A DNA stretch of 64,000 nucleotides from Pseudoflavitalea sp. G-6-1-2 (GTDB taxonomy: Bacteria > Bacteroidota > Bacteroidia > Chitinophagales > Chitinophagaceae): the NCBI RefSeq assembly GCF_012927185.1, contig NZ_JABBGB010000001.1, forward strand, positions 806,001 to 870,000, written 5' to 3'. A program made the translations under genes and the position numbers. Below, in pieces: positions 51,394 to 60,531 of the stretch. Each line of letters opens with the position of its first letter. Position 1 is the stretch's first letter. Below the pieces are notes generated by a model, which worked only from the letters and a program-made list of their open reading frames with translations, did no database searches and was not told the origin of the DNA.

Positions 51394-53043
51394 TTACTTT
51401 TTGATGATGAACCAGTTGCTGCCATCGGTTTGGATGGTAACAAATGTCCAGTCGTTGTAAATGATGTAATTGGTTCCACCATCGATGGTGGCTGAGGTTG
51501 GTGTAATGGTCAGCGCATTGTCTATTCCGCCATTGCCTATCTTTTTGATAGTATAAATCCTGCCCGTGAGCCCGGAAGGTGCAGGCAAGGTGAGTGTGAT
51601 GGCTCCGCTGCTGGTATTGGCCAATACAGTATTGTCGGTTCCAGTGATAGAGCCGCTGCTGGTGGTTGTGCGGATACCCATAGATAACGAGCCTGTAAGC
51701 TGTGTGGTAGAATTGGCGTTGCCGTTGCTTCCTACTATCAGTGAAGTGGCAGCCTTGGTACTATCCTGAAAGGTTTTTGTACCTGCTATGGTTTGAGCCG
51801 TATGCGTTACTACACCTCTCGCTGTTGGGCTGGCATCCGGAACATTTAGCAGGATGCTGTCTGTGCCGTTGGTAGTTACCAGCAGATCAGTTCCTGAATT
51901 CCGGAATGCAATCTTCTGTGCCGAATCTCTGTTGCCATTGATGCTTCGTATGGCATTTCCGAAGGCTGACGCACTCACCTGTCTTTTCTGTACAAGTCCA
52001 TTGGTTACTACCAGTACAGAATCCGCCGTTGAGTTGGTGGCGAGATTGTTCAGCGTGGTGTTTCCGTTTACAGTAAGGTTGTTGTTGAATGTTTTGTCGC
52101 CGCCGAATGTTTGTGCGGTGGCTGTTACGATACCAGGGTTGGTAGCATCAGCAGGATGCAGCACCAGCTGCCTCGTTCCCGCACCGGTACTATCGATATG
52201 CGCACCATTTACATTGGGTACAGTGGCTACTGCGCCGATGGTGATGGTCTGCACCGCGCTCTGGATCTTATTCCAGTCGGCCAGTGTGAGAAACCCGTAT
52301 GGCTTGGTAGCAGATGATCCGTTCTGCACCGGCAGATTGATGGCAATGGTACTGTCTGCCACCCTGTTCTCTACCTGCACGGTATCCGTTACAGTGCTGG
52401 GTTGCGCGGTAAGACTGAGCGTCTGCTTCTGAATGCCGTTGATTGCGCGAATGGCATTGTCGAATGTGGAAGACGAAATGGTCCTTTTCAAAACCGATCC
52501 GTCGTTGGCAATCACCAATACTTCGAGTTCATTGGTGCCTGCCGGCAGGTTTTGCAGTTTCACTGTTCCGTCTACATTCAGTTTGGCTGTAGGATTGTTG
52601 GTGCCGATACCAACATTGCCCGCAGCGTCTACACGTAAACGTTCTGCATTGTTGGTTCGCACTACCAGCGGTTGTCCGTCGATTGTTCCGATAAAGTTTG
52701 TGGTGGGATTGGTTCCCGTGTTACCTGTGAGGCTCCAGTTGGCTGTAGCAGAGCCAAGATCGGCAATTTTTACCCAGCTGCCGTTGCTGCGCAGACGAAG
52801 ACTTTTGTCGGGATTGAGATAAATGATCATCCCGTCTGGTGGGTTCAACAAATTGATTGCAGCCGTATCAGCCAGTCGCGGCAGCAGCAAACCCTGTCTG
52901 GTGCTTTCCAGCTCCAGAATACTTGATTTCTGAATTGAAGTGGGATTGTCGCCGATCTTAAGCTGTGCGGTTGCAAGGGTTGAACATCCGACAAGTGCCA
53001 TAAGGGTGAGCACATGCCGCCAGAAGTAGAGTTTTGGCTTCAT
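51394..53043 (-). CDS. Secreted tail-fibre-like/adhesin-like protein, longer paralogue
   Basis: A 549-residue exported protein: signal peptide (MALVGCSTLATAQ end), then the same N-terminal domain as the neighbouring gene (LKIGDNPTSIQKSSILELES, NLLNPPDGMIIYLNPDK) and fibre-type repeats (AERLRVDAAGNVGIGTNNP, and two copies of a GVVTHTAQTIAGTKTF-type block). The extra length comes from these inner repeats. It is the first gene of the operon, followed 27 bp later by its paralogue. No catalytic residues were identified. Confidence 0.72.
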   Translation of the reverse strand: MKPKLYFWRHVLTLMALVGCSTLATAQLKIGDNPTSIQKSSILELESTRQGLLLPRLADTAAINLLNPPDGMIIYLNPDKSLRLRSNGSWVKIADLGSATANWSLTGNTGTNPTTNFIGTIDGQPLVVRTNNAERLRVDAAGNVGIGTNNPTAKLNVDGTVKLQNLPAGTNELEVLVIANDGSVLKRTISSSTFDNAIRAINGIQKQTLSLTAQPSTVTDTVQVENRVADSTIAINLPVQNGSSATKPYGFLTLADWNKIQSAVQTITIGAVATVPNVNGAHIDSTGAGTRQLVLHPADATNPGIVTATAQTFGGDKTFNNNLTVNGNTTLNNLATNSTADSVLVVTNGLVQKRQVSASAFGNAIRSINGNRDSAQKIAFRNSGTDLLVTTNGTDSILLNVPDASPTARGVVTHTAQTIAGTKTFQDSTKAATSLIVGSNGNANSTTQLTGSLSMGIRTTTSSGSITGTDNTVLANTSSGAITLTLPAPSGLTGRIYTIKKIGNGGIDNALTITPTSATIDGGTNYIIYNDWTFVTIQTDGSNWFIIKK

Positions 53044-53440
53044 AAGATGATGCTTTTCGGGATATGGAAATTGATTGTCGATATATAGTTACGAAGAAAA
53101 ATATCTCAAATGAAATTTTTCGCGCAGGTATAAACGCTTTTTTTAAAACTGTTTAGATATATCAAATATTTGTGAAACAAATACCCGAAACGGTTCAGAT
53201 TGAGGAAATAATGCCCCTTATCATTGTGCAGACTCTTTGACTCAGATCAACAAAAAGTTAAACAGAAAATCCGGAGGGTTTTTGAACAGACACTAACAGA
53301 AATATATAAGCGATAATATTTTTACCATATCCATGTTATCGGTTTTCAGGTCATAACATCCTCCCCAAAATGTCCCTCCATGCTTACCTTTTGGTTAGCT
53401 GAGACATACGCCCCACACATTTTCGTATTTTTGCATCCTT
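53044..53440. other. Divergent intergenic region before the DsbA-like gene
   Basis: 397 bp, strongly AT-rich, between two divergent genes. It contains a small hairpin TATTTGT-GAA-ACAAATA near 53168-53184 and the -7 box at 53426. No RNA gene or ORF of note; an exact promoter for the minus-strand adhesin operon was not found. Confidence 0.5.
53426..53433 (+). promoter_or_regulatory. Candidate -7 box for DsbA-like gene
   Basis: TATTTTTG matches TAnnTTTG and ends 7 bp before the ATG at 53441, so the transcript would be leaderless or nearly so. No TTTG at the expected -33 spacing. Confidence 0.42.
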
Positions 53441-54094
53441 ATGTTTACAATCTACTATTGCTACGACGCCTACTGCGGATGGTGCTACGGATTCAGCCCT
53501 GTTATCAGCAAGCTGGCAGACACCTATAAAGACAAGATCCATTTTGAAGTACTCTCCGGTGGAATGATCCTCCCCGAAGAACCACGCCACATCGGCGTTA
53601 CAGCCGGATACATTGCCAACGCCTACAAAGTGGTGGAAGAAAGAACCGGCATCAAATTCGGAGAAGACTGGCTCTGGCATATCCTCAATCCCAACGAAAG
53701 CGACTGGTTCCCCAACTCGCTGAAGCCTGCCATTGCGCTCTGCATCTTCAAAGAATATTATCCCGATCAGCAGGTAGCATTCGCATCCGATCTTCAATAC
53801 GCCCTTCATATGGAAGGCCGCGATCTCACCGATAACGAAGCCTACAGGCATCTGCTCGAAAAATACCAGATCCCTGCGGAAGACTTCTACACCAAACTGA
53901 AAAGTGATACCTACAAAGAGAAGGCACAGTACGAATTCGCACTCTGCAAACAATTGCAGGTAACAGGTTTCCCCGCCGTGCTGATGCAGGTTTCAGACGC
54001 TAAATTCTATCTCGTTTCCCGCGGGTACTCAGATTATGAAACATTGCATCAGAGAGTTGAAGCTATTATTAAGGAAGTATCTGAGCAAAATTAA
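53441..54094 (+). CDS. DsbA family protein (FrnE-type disulfide oxidoreductase)
   Basis: A 217-residue thioredoxin-fold protein of the DsbA/FrnE/HCCA-isomerase superfamily. The redox site is C-G-W-C (residues 12-15) in DAYCGWCYGFSPV; the cis-proline block is TGFPAVLMQ near residue 176. There is no signal peptide, so it acts in the cytoplasm, unlike periplasmic DsbA. FrnE-like proteins take part in oxidative-stress tolerance or disulfide chemistry. The client is unknown. Confidence 0.87.
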   Translation: MFTIYYCYDAYCGWCYGFSPVISKLADTYKDKIHFEVLSGGMILPEEPRHIGVTAGYIANAYKVVEERTGIKFGEDWLWHILNPNESDWFPNSLKPAIALCIFKEYYPDQQVAFASDLQYALHMEGRDLTDNEAYRHLLEKYQIPAEDFYTKLKSDTYKEKAQYEFALCKQLQVTGFPAVLMQVSDAKFYLVSRGYSDYETLHQRVEAIIKEVSEQN

Positions 54095-54199
54095 ACAGGC
54101 TGGCTTGGTCTGCCCGATTCGCCGGTTCATCCCGGTATAATCCTTGTGGCTATTGATTTTGGTAATTATTAAGTAAATTACTTTAAAATTATTTGCCAT

Positions 54200-54865
54200 A
54201 TGAAAAAGATAGCTTTGGCCCTCGGCGTTCTCTCCTTTTTAGCAGTTGCCTGCAATAACGCAGCGAATGAAAAGAAAACGGACAGCGCCTCAAAAACAGA
54301 CACATCGTCTTCAACACCGATTGCAGCTTCTGGTACCGAAACTCCCCCTCCTCCCATGGACAAAGATGCCATGATGAAGGCATGGGAAGCAGCGAAGACT
54401 CCCGGCGATAATCATAAGTTATTAGCCAATCTCAATGGCACATGGGAGAACGAAATGACCATGTGGGAAAGTCCGGACAAACCGCCTACCACCAGCAAGG
54501 CAACCAGCGTTGATAAAATGATCCTTGGTGGCCGCTACCAGCAAGCAACATTCACCGGCACTTTCATGGGTCAGCCATTTGAAGGCATCAGCATTTTCGG
54601 GTATGACAATACAAAGAAGAAATTTGTAAATACCTGGATCGACAATGGAGGAACCGGTATCATGTACCTCGAAGGTGATTACGATCCTGCTACAAAATCC
54701 TTCACCATGACGGGAACTATGAAAGAACCCATGAGTGGACAGGATTGCCATCATCGTCAGGTTTTCACCATCACCGACGACAAACACACCACCATGGAAA
54801 TGTACGCTACCATGCCTGGTCAGAAAGAAATGAAAATGTTTGAAATAAAATCAACGAAGAAATAA
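54200..54865 (+). CDS. DUF1579 lipoprotein
   Basis: A 221-residue lipoprotein (MKKIALALGVLSFLAVAC, lipidated C18), then a low-complexity Ser/Thr/Pro spacer (residues 20-52) and a DUF1579 domain (LNGTWENEMTMWESPDKPP, GGRYQQATFTGTFMGQPFEG, YDPATKSFTMTGTM). DUF1579 proteins are beta-rich, lipocalin-like and of unknown function. A strong terminator follows. Confidence 0.85.
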   Translation: MKKIALALGVLSFLAVACNNAANEKKTDSASKTDTSSSTPIAASGTETPPPPMDKDAMMKAWEAAKTPGDNHKLLANLNGTWENEMTMWESPDKPPTTSKATSVDKMILGGRYQQATFTGTFMGQPFEGISIFGYDNTKKKFVNTWIDNGGTGIMYLEGDYDPATKSFTMTGTMKEPMSGQDCHHRQVFTITDDKHTTMEMYATMPGQKEMKMFEIKSTKK

Positions 54866-54886
54866 CAGCTGATCAGAAAATACCAC

Positions 54887-54914
54887 AGGCAGGCCTAAAC
54901 GCCTGCCTTTTTTT
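54887..54914 (+). terminator. Intrinsic terminator of the DUF1579 gene
   Basis: AGGCAGGC (54887-54894) pairs with GCCTGCCT (54901-54908), with a 6-nt loop and seven T. Confidence 0.88.
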
Positions 54915-54934
54915 ATTGGAAGAAGAACCCGGTA

Positions 54935-55369
54935 TCAGCGCCATGCGCCGATGATAGCGCCCATCAATGCAGAAGCCAGTATGCAATAACCGCCATTGAT
55001 AAAAATATGACGGGAAGATTTCATTTCAAATAAACCGATCACTGCCACAAATGCAAACACACCAACACCTGTTCCGCAACCTGCTAGAACACCTTCCAGC
55101 AATCGCATCGATTGTTGTGCTCCTTCGATATGCGATACAGGATCTGCCAGCAGCATGCCCATATTGGAGGCAACTATCAGACTAAGCACAAAAGACCATC
55201 CGAAGATTCTGCCTTTATTGCTCTTTCGCAGTTCTTCGATGGTAAGATGATTCTCTTTCATCCAAACCCGGCCAAACAGGGCAGGCGAATACCAGATGCC
55301 TCCCATCACCAGCGCAGAAATACCGGCCACAAGCACCGCTAACCAATTTACTGAATGCACTATCATCAT
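54935..55369 (-). CDS. DUF1761 membrane protein
   Basis: A 144-residue protein with four hydrophobic segments (about residues 7-27, 54-74, 92-114 and 122-142). The DUF1761 pattern is visible: VNWLAVLVAGISALVMGGIWYSP at the N-terminus, including the GGIWYSP block. These are small integral inner-membrane proteins of unknown function. Start ATG is 55369 or 55366. Confidence 0.82.
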   Translation of the reverse strand: MMIVHSVNWLAVLVAGISALVMGGIWYSPALFGRVWMKENHLTIEELRKSNKGRIFGWSFVLSLIVASNMGMLLADPVSHIEGAQQSMRLLEGVLAGCGTGVGVFAFVAVIGLFEMKSSRHIFINGGYCILASALMGAIIGAWR

Positions 55370-55373
55370 TTCT

Positions 55374-55381
55374 TATTTTTG
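55374..55381 (+). promoter_or_regulatory. Candidate -7 box for the LytS-type kinase
   Basis: TATTTTTG matches TAnnTTTG. It lies just outside the DUF1761 start and would give a leader of about 75 nt to the GTG at 55462 or 130 nt to the ATG at 55516. No -33 TTTG. Confidence 0.35.
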
Positions 55382-55515
55382 TAGTCAAATAATTCCTGCG
55401 GGTCAACAGTACTTCGAATCTATTTCACTAATTTTTACGCAACAATTCAAACAGCACCGGAGTGGAAAAAGAGGCGACGAATACAAAGAGAGCGGAGACG
55501 AAAACTCCCGTAAAC

Positions 55516-56538
55516 ATGCGGGTGAACGATATTGGCTTCCGGCTGGTACTGGTTCCCTTCTTTGGTATTCTCATTCCACTGATAGCTAACCTGGTCGATC
55601 ACACCAAATTCACACACTGGCAGATTAAACTGAGTTATCTCTACACTATCGGTTTATCATTACTGATATGGGAAGGAAACCGCTATCTGTTGTTTACACT
55701 CCGAAGTTATTTCAACTGGTTCAACAAACCTTTACGTAAAGTGATTGTGCTGATTCTCGCAGCATCTTTCTTTACCATTCCGGTGAGTGTGTTGTTGCTC
55801 ATCACCTGGTATCAGATCTTTATGCATGGCATTGTAAACTGGAGTGTGATCACAGAATCAACGCTGATCATCATGATATCAGTGCTGTTTATTGTTCATG
55901 TGTACGAAACTGTTTTTCTGGTGAAAGAATCTGAAAGTGAAATGGTGAAGAATGCACAATTGCATCAGGCGAAAGCAGAAGCTGAACTCGAAGCATTGCG
56001 CAATCAGATCGACCCGCATTTTATTTTCAATTCGCTCAATACATTGTCGCACCTGATAGAAGAGAAGCCGCAAAAGGCCCGGCAGTTCAACGACAACCTG
56101 GCGGATGTATACCGATACATCCTGCAAAGCAAAAGAAGAGAATTAGTATTGCTTCGCGAAGAATTGAACTTCCTGAATGATTACTTTTACCTCCTGCAGA
56201 TCAGGTTTGAAGATGCCGTGCAATTGGTGGTGACCATTCCGGAAGAGGATGCAGATCAGTTTCTGATTCCTCCCATCTCATTGCAGGTGCTGGCAGAGAA
56301 TGCCATCAAGCACAATGAGTTTTCAGCATCTTTTCCGTTGACCATCGAAGTTGAAATGCAGCATGGATGGCTGATTGTGCGAAACCCTATCAGAAAGAAA
56401 CTGCTGCGCAAACCTTCTTCGAAGATCGGTTTGGCCAATCTGCAGGAACGATACAAACTCACCACTAACCGGCAAGTGATCATCGAAGAAGAAAATGATC
56501 ATTTTGTGGTTCGACTGCCGGTGCTAAAAATCACGTGA
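55516..56538 (+). CDS. LytS/YehU-type sensor histidine kinase
   Basis: A 340-residue membrane histidine kinase; a GTG at 55462 could add 18 residues. Four membrane segments span about residues 8-130, followed by a coiled coil. The His_kinase domain carries the phospho-accepting histidine in LRNQIDPHFIFNSLNTLSHL; IPPISLQVLAENAIKHNEF is the ATP-binding N box; the G box is short (SKIGLANLQERY). It lies 1 bp before its cognate response regulator, so the two are co-translated. The signal is unknown. Confidence 0.9.
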   Translation: MRVNDIGFRLVLVPFFGILIPLIANLVDHTKFTHWQIKLSYLYTIGLSLLIWEGNRYLLFTLRSYFNWFNKPLRKVIVLILAASFFTIPVSVLLLITWYQIFMHGIVNWSVITESTLIIMISVLFIVHVYETVFLVKESESEMVKNAQLHQAKAEAELEALRNQIDPHFIFNSLNTLSHLIEEKPQKARQFNDNLADVYRYILQSKRRELVLLREELNFLNDYFYLLQIRFEDAVQLVVTIPEEDADQFLIPPISLQVLAENAIKHNEFSASFPLTIEVEMQHGWLIVRNPIRKKLLRKPSSKIGLANLQERYKLTTNRQVIIEEENDHFVVRLPVLKIT

Positions 56539-56539
56539 T

Positions 56540-57295
56540 ATGACAGTTATTATTGTTGAAGACGAAAAACCCGCAGCGGAAAAACTGGTAAAGGCACTGG
56601 CCGCTTTCGATCCGTCGATACAGGTAGCAGCCATACTTGCAACCATTAAAGAAACAGTGAGCTGGCTGCATCAGAACCCGGTACCGGAGCTGATCTTCAT
56701 GGACATCGAACTTACAGACGGATTATCGTTCCGCATATTCGAAAAAGTAAGCATCAGTTGTCCGGTTGTGTTTGTAACTGCTTACGACGAATACTGGCAG
56801 GAAGCATTCGAACATAACAGTATCGACTACCTGCTGAAACCAGTGAAGCAGGAAAAGCTCGAAGCAGCCATGAAGAAGCACGATAAAGTGAAGCAGTATT
56901 TTGCAGCCAATTACCAGAATCTGGTTAACTGGCCAACCACCAATCCTGCGGGGAGTTATAAAAAACGATTTCTCGTAAAACGCGGAACCGATTACCAGAG
57001 CATCCGCACAGAAGACATCGCTTATTTCTATGCGGCGCATAAACTGGTTTGCCTGGTAGATGCGAAGGGACAGAAATTTATTCTCGATCAGTCGCTCAGC
57101 GATATCGAAAGTCAGTTAGACCCTGCTCTCTTCTATCGCGTGAACAGAAAGTATCTGCTCAACATGAGTGCCATCAAGAGAATAAAATCCTATCCCAAAA
57201 GCAAGTTGCTGCTCGAAGTGGAGCCGCCACTTCACGAAGAAGTGATCATCAGTCAGGAGAATGTAAGTGCATTCAAATCCTGGATGGGGCAATAG
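56540..57295 (+). CDS. LytTR family response regulator
   Basis: A 251-residue regulator: receiver domain (1-120) with acidic pocket EDE (residues 7-9), phospho-accepting D in LIFMDIELTDG and the K of YLLKPVKQ; then a LytTR DNA-binding domain (about 145-250) with FLVKRGTDYQSIRTEDIAYF and LFYRVNRKYLLNMSAIKRI. It works with the kinase encoded immediately upstream. Its stop codon directly adjoins the stop of the convergent gene (57293-57298) with no spacer. Confidence 0.92.
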   Translation: MTVIIVEDEKPAAEKLVKALAAFDPSIQVAAILATIKETVSWLHQNPVPELIFMDIELTDGLSFRIFEKVSISCPVVFVTAYDEYWQEAFEHNSIDYLLKPVKQEKLEAAMKKHDKVKQYFAANYQNLVNWPTTNPAGSYKKRFLVKRGTDYQSIRTEDIAYFYAAHKLVCLVDAKGQKFILDQSLSDIESQLDPALFYRVNRKYLLNMSAIKRIKSYPKSKLLLEVEPPLHEEVIISQENVSAFKSWMGQ

Positions 57296-57688
57296 TTATT
57301 GTCCGCCACCACCTCTGCCGCCACGTTGCGGACGCATGGCTGGTTCTATTTCTTCTTTCCATTTTTTGAACTGATCGTCTGTGAAGATCTTTTTCAGTTC
57401 ATCATCGCGATCGCTGCTCAGTTTCATCATTTTTTCGCGCATTTGCGAGCGGTCTCCGCCTCCGTTCCGCATTTCTTCAAACATCTTATCGCGGTCTTTG
57501 AAGTAATGGGTGAGCGCTGTGTCGGTTTTGACGGTCTGATCTTTGTCGAGACTCAGCGGCGCCAGTTTTTCCAGTACCAGTTTCACATTCTCTTCAACGG
57601 TACGGCGTTGCATGCCGCCACCCTGTGCCTTTACCACCATTGTAGCAGACAGCATAACAGCTGCCATCAGCAGGAAGATCTTTTTCAT
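57296..57688 (-). CDS. Small exported Spy/CpxP-like protein
   Basis: A 130-residue exported protein: signal peptide ending VVKAQ (residue 22), then a highly charged helical middle (LVLEKLAPLSLDKDQTVKTDTALTH, KKIFTDDQFKKWKEEIEP) and a glycine-rich tail ending GRGGGGQ. The helix pattern and length recall Spy/CpxP chaperones and similar Bacteroidota exported proteins. No cysteine or catalytic motif is present. It ends base-to-base with the convergent LytTR gene. Confidence 0.55.
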   Translation of the reverse strand: MKKIFLLMAAVMLSATMVVKAQGGGMQRRTVEENVKLVLEKLAPLSLDKDQTVKTDTALTHYFKDRDKMFEEMRNGGGDRSQMREKMMKLSSDRDDELKKIFTDDQFKKWKEEIEPAMRPQRGGRGGGGQ

Positions 57689-57998
57689 TGCATGAATGAT
57701 TTAAGTTGAAATGATAAAACCCGATCAATTGGATGCCGGCTTCCGCAAAAAACCTGCGCAGGGTTTTGTTATTCACCCAATCGGCTTTTTTTGACGGGGA
57801 GAAGCTTACTCAGTTTAACCGGTTACCCTTGAACAGCTGCGCTTTTTCGGAGGGCCGCAGAATAATGGATCAGACCCGCTTTCGGGCCGGCAGCATTTCA
57901 GCGGATCTTTCCCTGATTTAGCCCTGCGTGCAAAGTGCCGCGAAGATTTGGGCAGGTTTTCCGGATTTTCGGATTATCTTGCATATCCTTTAAAAAAC
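57689..57998. other. Intergenic region before the DUF5606 gene
   Basis: 310 bp between divergent genes, with several small inverted repeats: CCTGCGCAGG near 57753 and CCCG-CTTT-CGGG near 57880. Neither has a T-run. No exact TAnnTTTG box or RNA gene was seen. Confidence 0.45.
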
Positions 57999-58658
57999 AT
58001 GGTTGATATGGAATATGGAAAAATCGTATCGGTAACAGGGTTACCCGGATTGTTTGAATTAGTAAGCAGCAAAAATGACGGGGCCATCGTTCGGTCACTG
58101 GAAGACAAAACCACAAAGTTCGTTTCCAGCCGGATCCACAATTTTTCCCACCTGGAAAGCATTGAAATTTATACCGTTCGCGACAACGTAAACCTGGTGG
58201 AAGTTTTCACTGCTATGAGCAATGGCGGAGACAAACTCCCCGACGGTAAAGATGCCGGCGCACTTAAAAAATATTTTGAGACTGTATTCCCTGATCTCGA
58301 CTTCGAGCGCGTGTATTCCAGCGACATGAAGAAGATCGTGAAATGGTTCACCATTCTCAAAGGCGCTAATGTTGAAATCAAACTCAGAGAGTTTGAAGAA
58401 GAGCCAGTTGAAGAAACTGTAGAGGTTGCCGAAGCGCCAGCTGAAGAAAAACCTAAGAAAGCTGCAAAGCCAGCTGCCAAAAAAGAAAAGGCTGCTGAAG
58501 AAGGTGCGGAAGCAACAGAAGAAAAGCCTAAAAAGAAAGCCGCTCCAAAAGCGAAAAAAGAAGAAGGTGCTGAAGGCGAAGAAAAGCCAAAAGCTGCCAA
58601 AAAGAAGGCTGCTCCTGCTTCTGATGCTGAAAAAGCAGAGAAGAAAGCAAAAAAATAA
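57999..58658 (+). CDS. DUF5606 domain protein with Lys/Ala-rich tail
   Basis: A 219-residue protein; start ATG 57999, or 58008 which gives the more typical MEYGKIVSVTGLPGLFEL. The N-terminal 130 residues carry the conserved DUF5606 blocks VTGLPGLFELVSSK, KTTKFVSSRIHNFSHLESIEIY and KKYFETVFPDLDFERVY. The last 85 residues are a repetitive Glu/Ala/Lys tail of the histone-H1-like kind (EKPKKAAKPAAKKEKAAEE), expected to be disordered and possibly DNA- or RNA-binding. The function of the domain is unknown; it is typical of Bacteroidota. Confidence 0.85.
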   Translation: MVDMEYGKIVSVTGLPGLFELVSSKNDGAIVRSLEDKTTKFVSSRIHNFSHLESIEIYTVRDNVNLVEVFTAMSNGGDKLPDGKDAGALKKYFETVFPDLDFERVYSSDMKKIVKWFTILKGANVEIKLREFEEEPVEETVEVAEAPAEEKPKKAAKPAAKKEKAAEEGAEATEEKPKKKAAPKAKKEEGAEGEEKPKAAKKKAAPASDAEKAEKKAKK

Positions 58659-58679
58659 TGTTAATAGGTCTATAGCATG

Positions 58680-58719
58680 CAAACTCCAGGAAACATTCTC
58701 TCCTGGAGTTTGTAGTTTT
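58680..58719 (+). terminator. Intrinsic terminator of the DUF5606 gene
   Basis: A perfect 12-bp stem, CAAACTCCAGGA (58680-58691) and TCCTGGAGTTTG (58701-58712), then TAGTTTT. Confidence 0.8.
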
Positions 58720-58739
58720 AATACAATCAATTATTTCCT

Positions 58740-60461
58740 ATGCATTACAGCGCTGATATACAAAAAACTCCCCGTCATTTTTTGCCCGCTGATTTTACAG
58801 TTACCAACTGGGAAACGCTGGAACCTTATTTCAAAGACCTGCTCGATCGCCCGATCAACTCCGGTGCAGACATGGAAAAATGGCTGCTCGATATGAGTGA
58901 GATCGAAGCCGTGATCAGTGAAGACGCCTGCTGGCGCCAGATCAAAATGACCTGCGACACCGAAAACAAATCGCTCGAAGAAGCATTCGTATTCTTTGTT
59001 ACAGAGATTCAACCGAAGATTCAGCCCTATGCAGATCTGCTGAACCGCAAACTCATCGAAAACCCATTTACACAGGAACTCGATCAGAAAGAATATTTCA
59101 CCTACCTCCGTGGTGTGAAAAAAAGCATCGATCTGTTCCGCGAAGAAAATATTCCCATTCAATCGGAACTCGGTGTGCTGCAACAGCAGTTCGGGGTGAT
59201 CTCCGGAAAAATGACCGTTCAGGTGAATGGCCAGGAATATACACTTCAACAGGCATCGAAATTTCTGGAGAATCCAGACAGAAGCCTTCGCGAATCGGTA
59301 TATCATGCCATCCAGAAAAGAAGACTGGAAGACAAAGATGCACTGAACACCCTCTTTTCAACTTTGATCGAAAAACGCGATAAATTGGCCAAAAATGCCG
59401 GTTTTTCGAACTATCGTGACTATAAATTCAAAGAATTAGGCCGTTTTGACTATACCAAAGAAGATTGCTATCAGTTCCACGAAGCCGTGAAACTGCATGT
59501 GATTCCATTGGTAGATGCCATCTATCGCAAGAAGAAAGAGAAGCTCGGACTGGATACCCTCCGTCCCTGGGATATCGAGGCAGAACCGGCAGGCATCACG
59601 CCGCTGAGTCCGTTCAAAACCGGACCAGAATTGCTGGAGAAGAGCATCAAAGTTTTTGAACAATTGCGCCCGTTTTTTGCCGATTGTCTGCGAAAAATGG
59701 ACGAATTGAAGCATTTTGACCTCGAAAGTCGCAAAGGAAAGGCACCAGGAGGTTATAATTGTCCACTTGCAGAAAGTGGCGCTCCGTTCATTTTTATGAA
59801 TGCCGCCGGACAAATGGGCGATGTAACTACCATGGTTCACGAAGGTGGGCACGCCATCCATTCATTCCTCGCACATCCGCTGAAGCTGAGTTCATTCAAA
59901 GATTATCCAATGGAGATCGCAGAAGTGGCCAGCATGAGCATGGAATTATTGACAATGGACAGCTGGGATGTCTTTTTCGATCAGGAATCTGACCTGATTC
60001 GGGCAAAAGAGCACCAGCTGGAGCGAGTGATCACCATATTCCCATGGATTGCAACCATCGATAAGTTTCAGCATTGGGTATATGAAAACCCCAATCATAC
60101 ATTGGAAGAAAGAGCCGAAAAGTGGTATGAAATTCTGAATGAGTTTTCTTCAAAAGAGATCGATTTCTCAGGATTGGAAAGTTATCGTTATTCAGGATGG
60201 CAGCGCCAATTGCATCTTTTTGAAGTGCCTTTATACTATATCGAATACGGCATAGCGCAGCTTGGAGCGATTGGACTGTGGATGCAATACCGTGAAAACA
60301 AAGAAGCTGCTTTAGACAACTATATGAAAGCATTGAGTTTAGGTGGAACCAGAACCTTGCCTGAGCTGTATGAGGCTGCTGGCCTGGTGTTCAACTTTTC
60401 TCCTGAACATATTCAAACACTGATGAACTTTGTTAAGAAAGAACTCGAATCAAAACGTTAA
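58740..60461 (+). CDS. M3 family oligoendopeptidase (PepF-like)
   Basis: A 573-residue zinc metallopeptidase of clan MA, family M3, which cleaves oligopeptides in the cytoplasm. The zinc site HExxH reads MVHEGGHAIHSFLAHPL (residues about 364-380) with the third ligand glutamate in EIAEVASMSMELL some 30 residues on. The N-terminal helical part matches oligoendopeptidase F. Length is normal. It starts at ATG 58740, 20 bp after the previous terminator. Confidence 0.93.
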   Translation: MHYSADIQKTPRHFLPADFTVTNWETLEPYFKDLLDRPINSGADMEKWLLDMSEIEAVISEDACWRQIKMTCDTENKSLEEAFVFFVTEIQPKIQPYADLLNRKLIENPFTQELDQKEYFTYLRGVKKSIDLFREENIPIQSELGVLQQQFGVISGKMTVQVNGQEYTLQQASKFLENPDRSLRESVYHAIQKRRLEDKDALNTLFSTLIEKRDKLAKNAGFSNYRDYKFKELGRFDYTKEDCYQFHEAVKLHVIPLVDAIYRKKKEKLGLDTLRPWDIEAEPAGITPLSPFKTGPELLEKSIKVFEQLRPFFADCLRKMDELKHFDLESRKGKAPGGYNCPLAESGAPFIFMNAAGQMGDVTTMVHEGGHAIHSFLAHPLKLSSFKDYPMEIAEVASMSMELLTMDSWDVFFDQESDLIRAKEHQLERVITIFPWIATIDKFQHWVYENPNHTLEERAEKWYEILNEFSSKEIDFSGLESYRYSGWQRQLHLFEVPLYYIEYGIAQLGAIGLWMQYRENKEAALDNYMKALSLGGTRTLPELYEAAGLVFNFSPEHIQTLMNFVKKELESKR

Positions 60462-60519
60462 TCTACAGCCGGAAAAAAAATACCCAGTTAGTGGTATACG
60501 ATTTATTCGCTCTAACATT

Positions 60520-60527
60520 TATCTTTG
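60520..60527 (+). promoter_or_regulatory. Candidate -7 box for small RNA at 60532
   Basis: TATCTTTG matches TAnnTTTG exactly, 24 bp before a GNRA-capped hairpin. No TTTG at -33. Confidence 0.4.
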
Positions 60528-60531
60528 TTAT

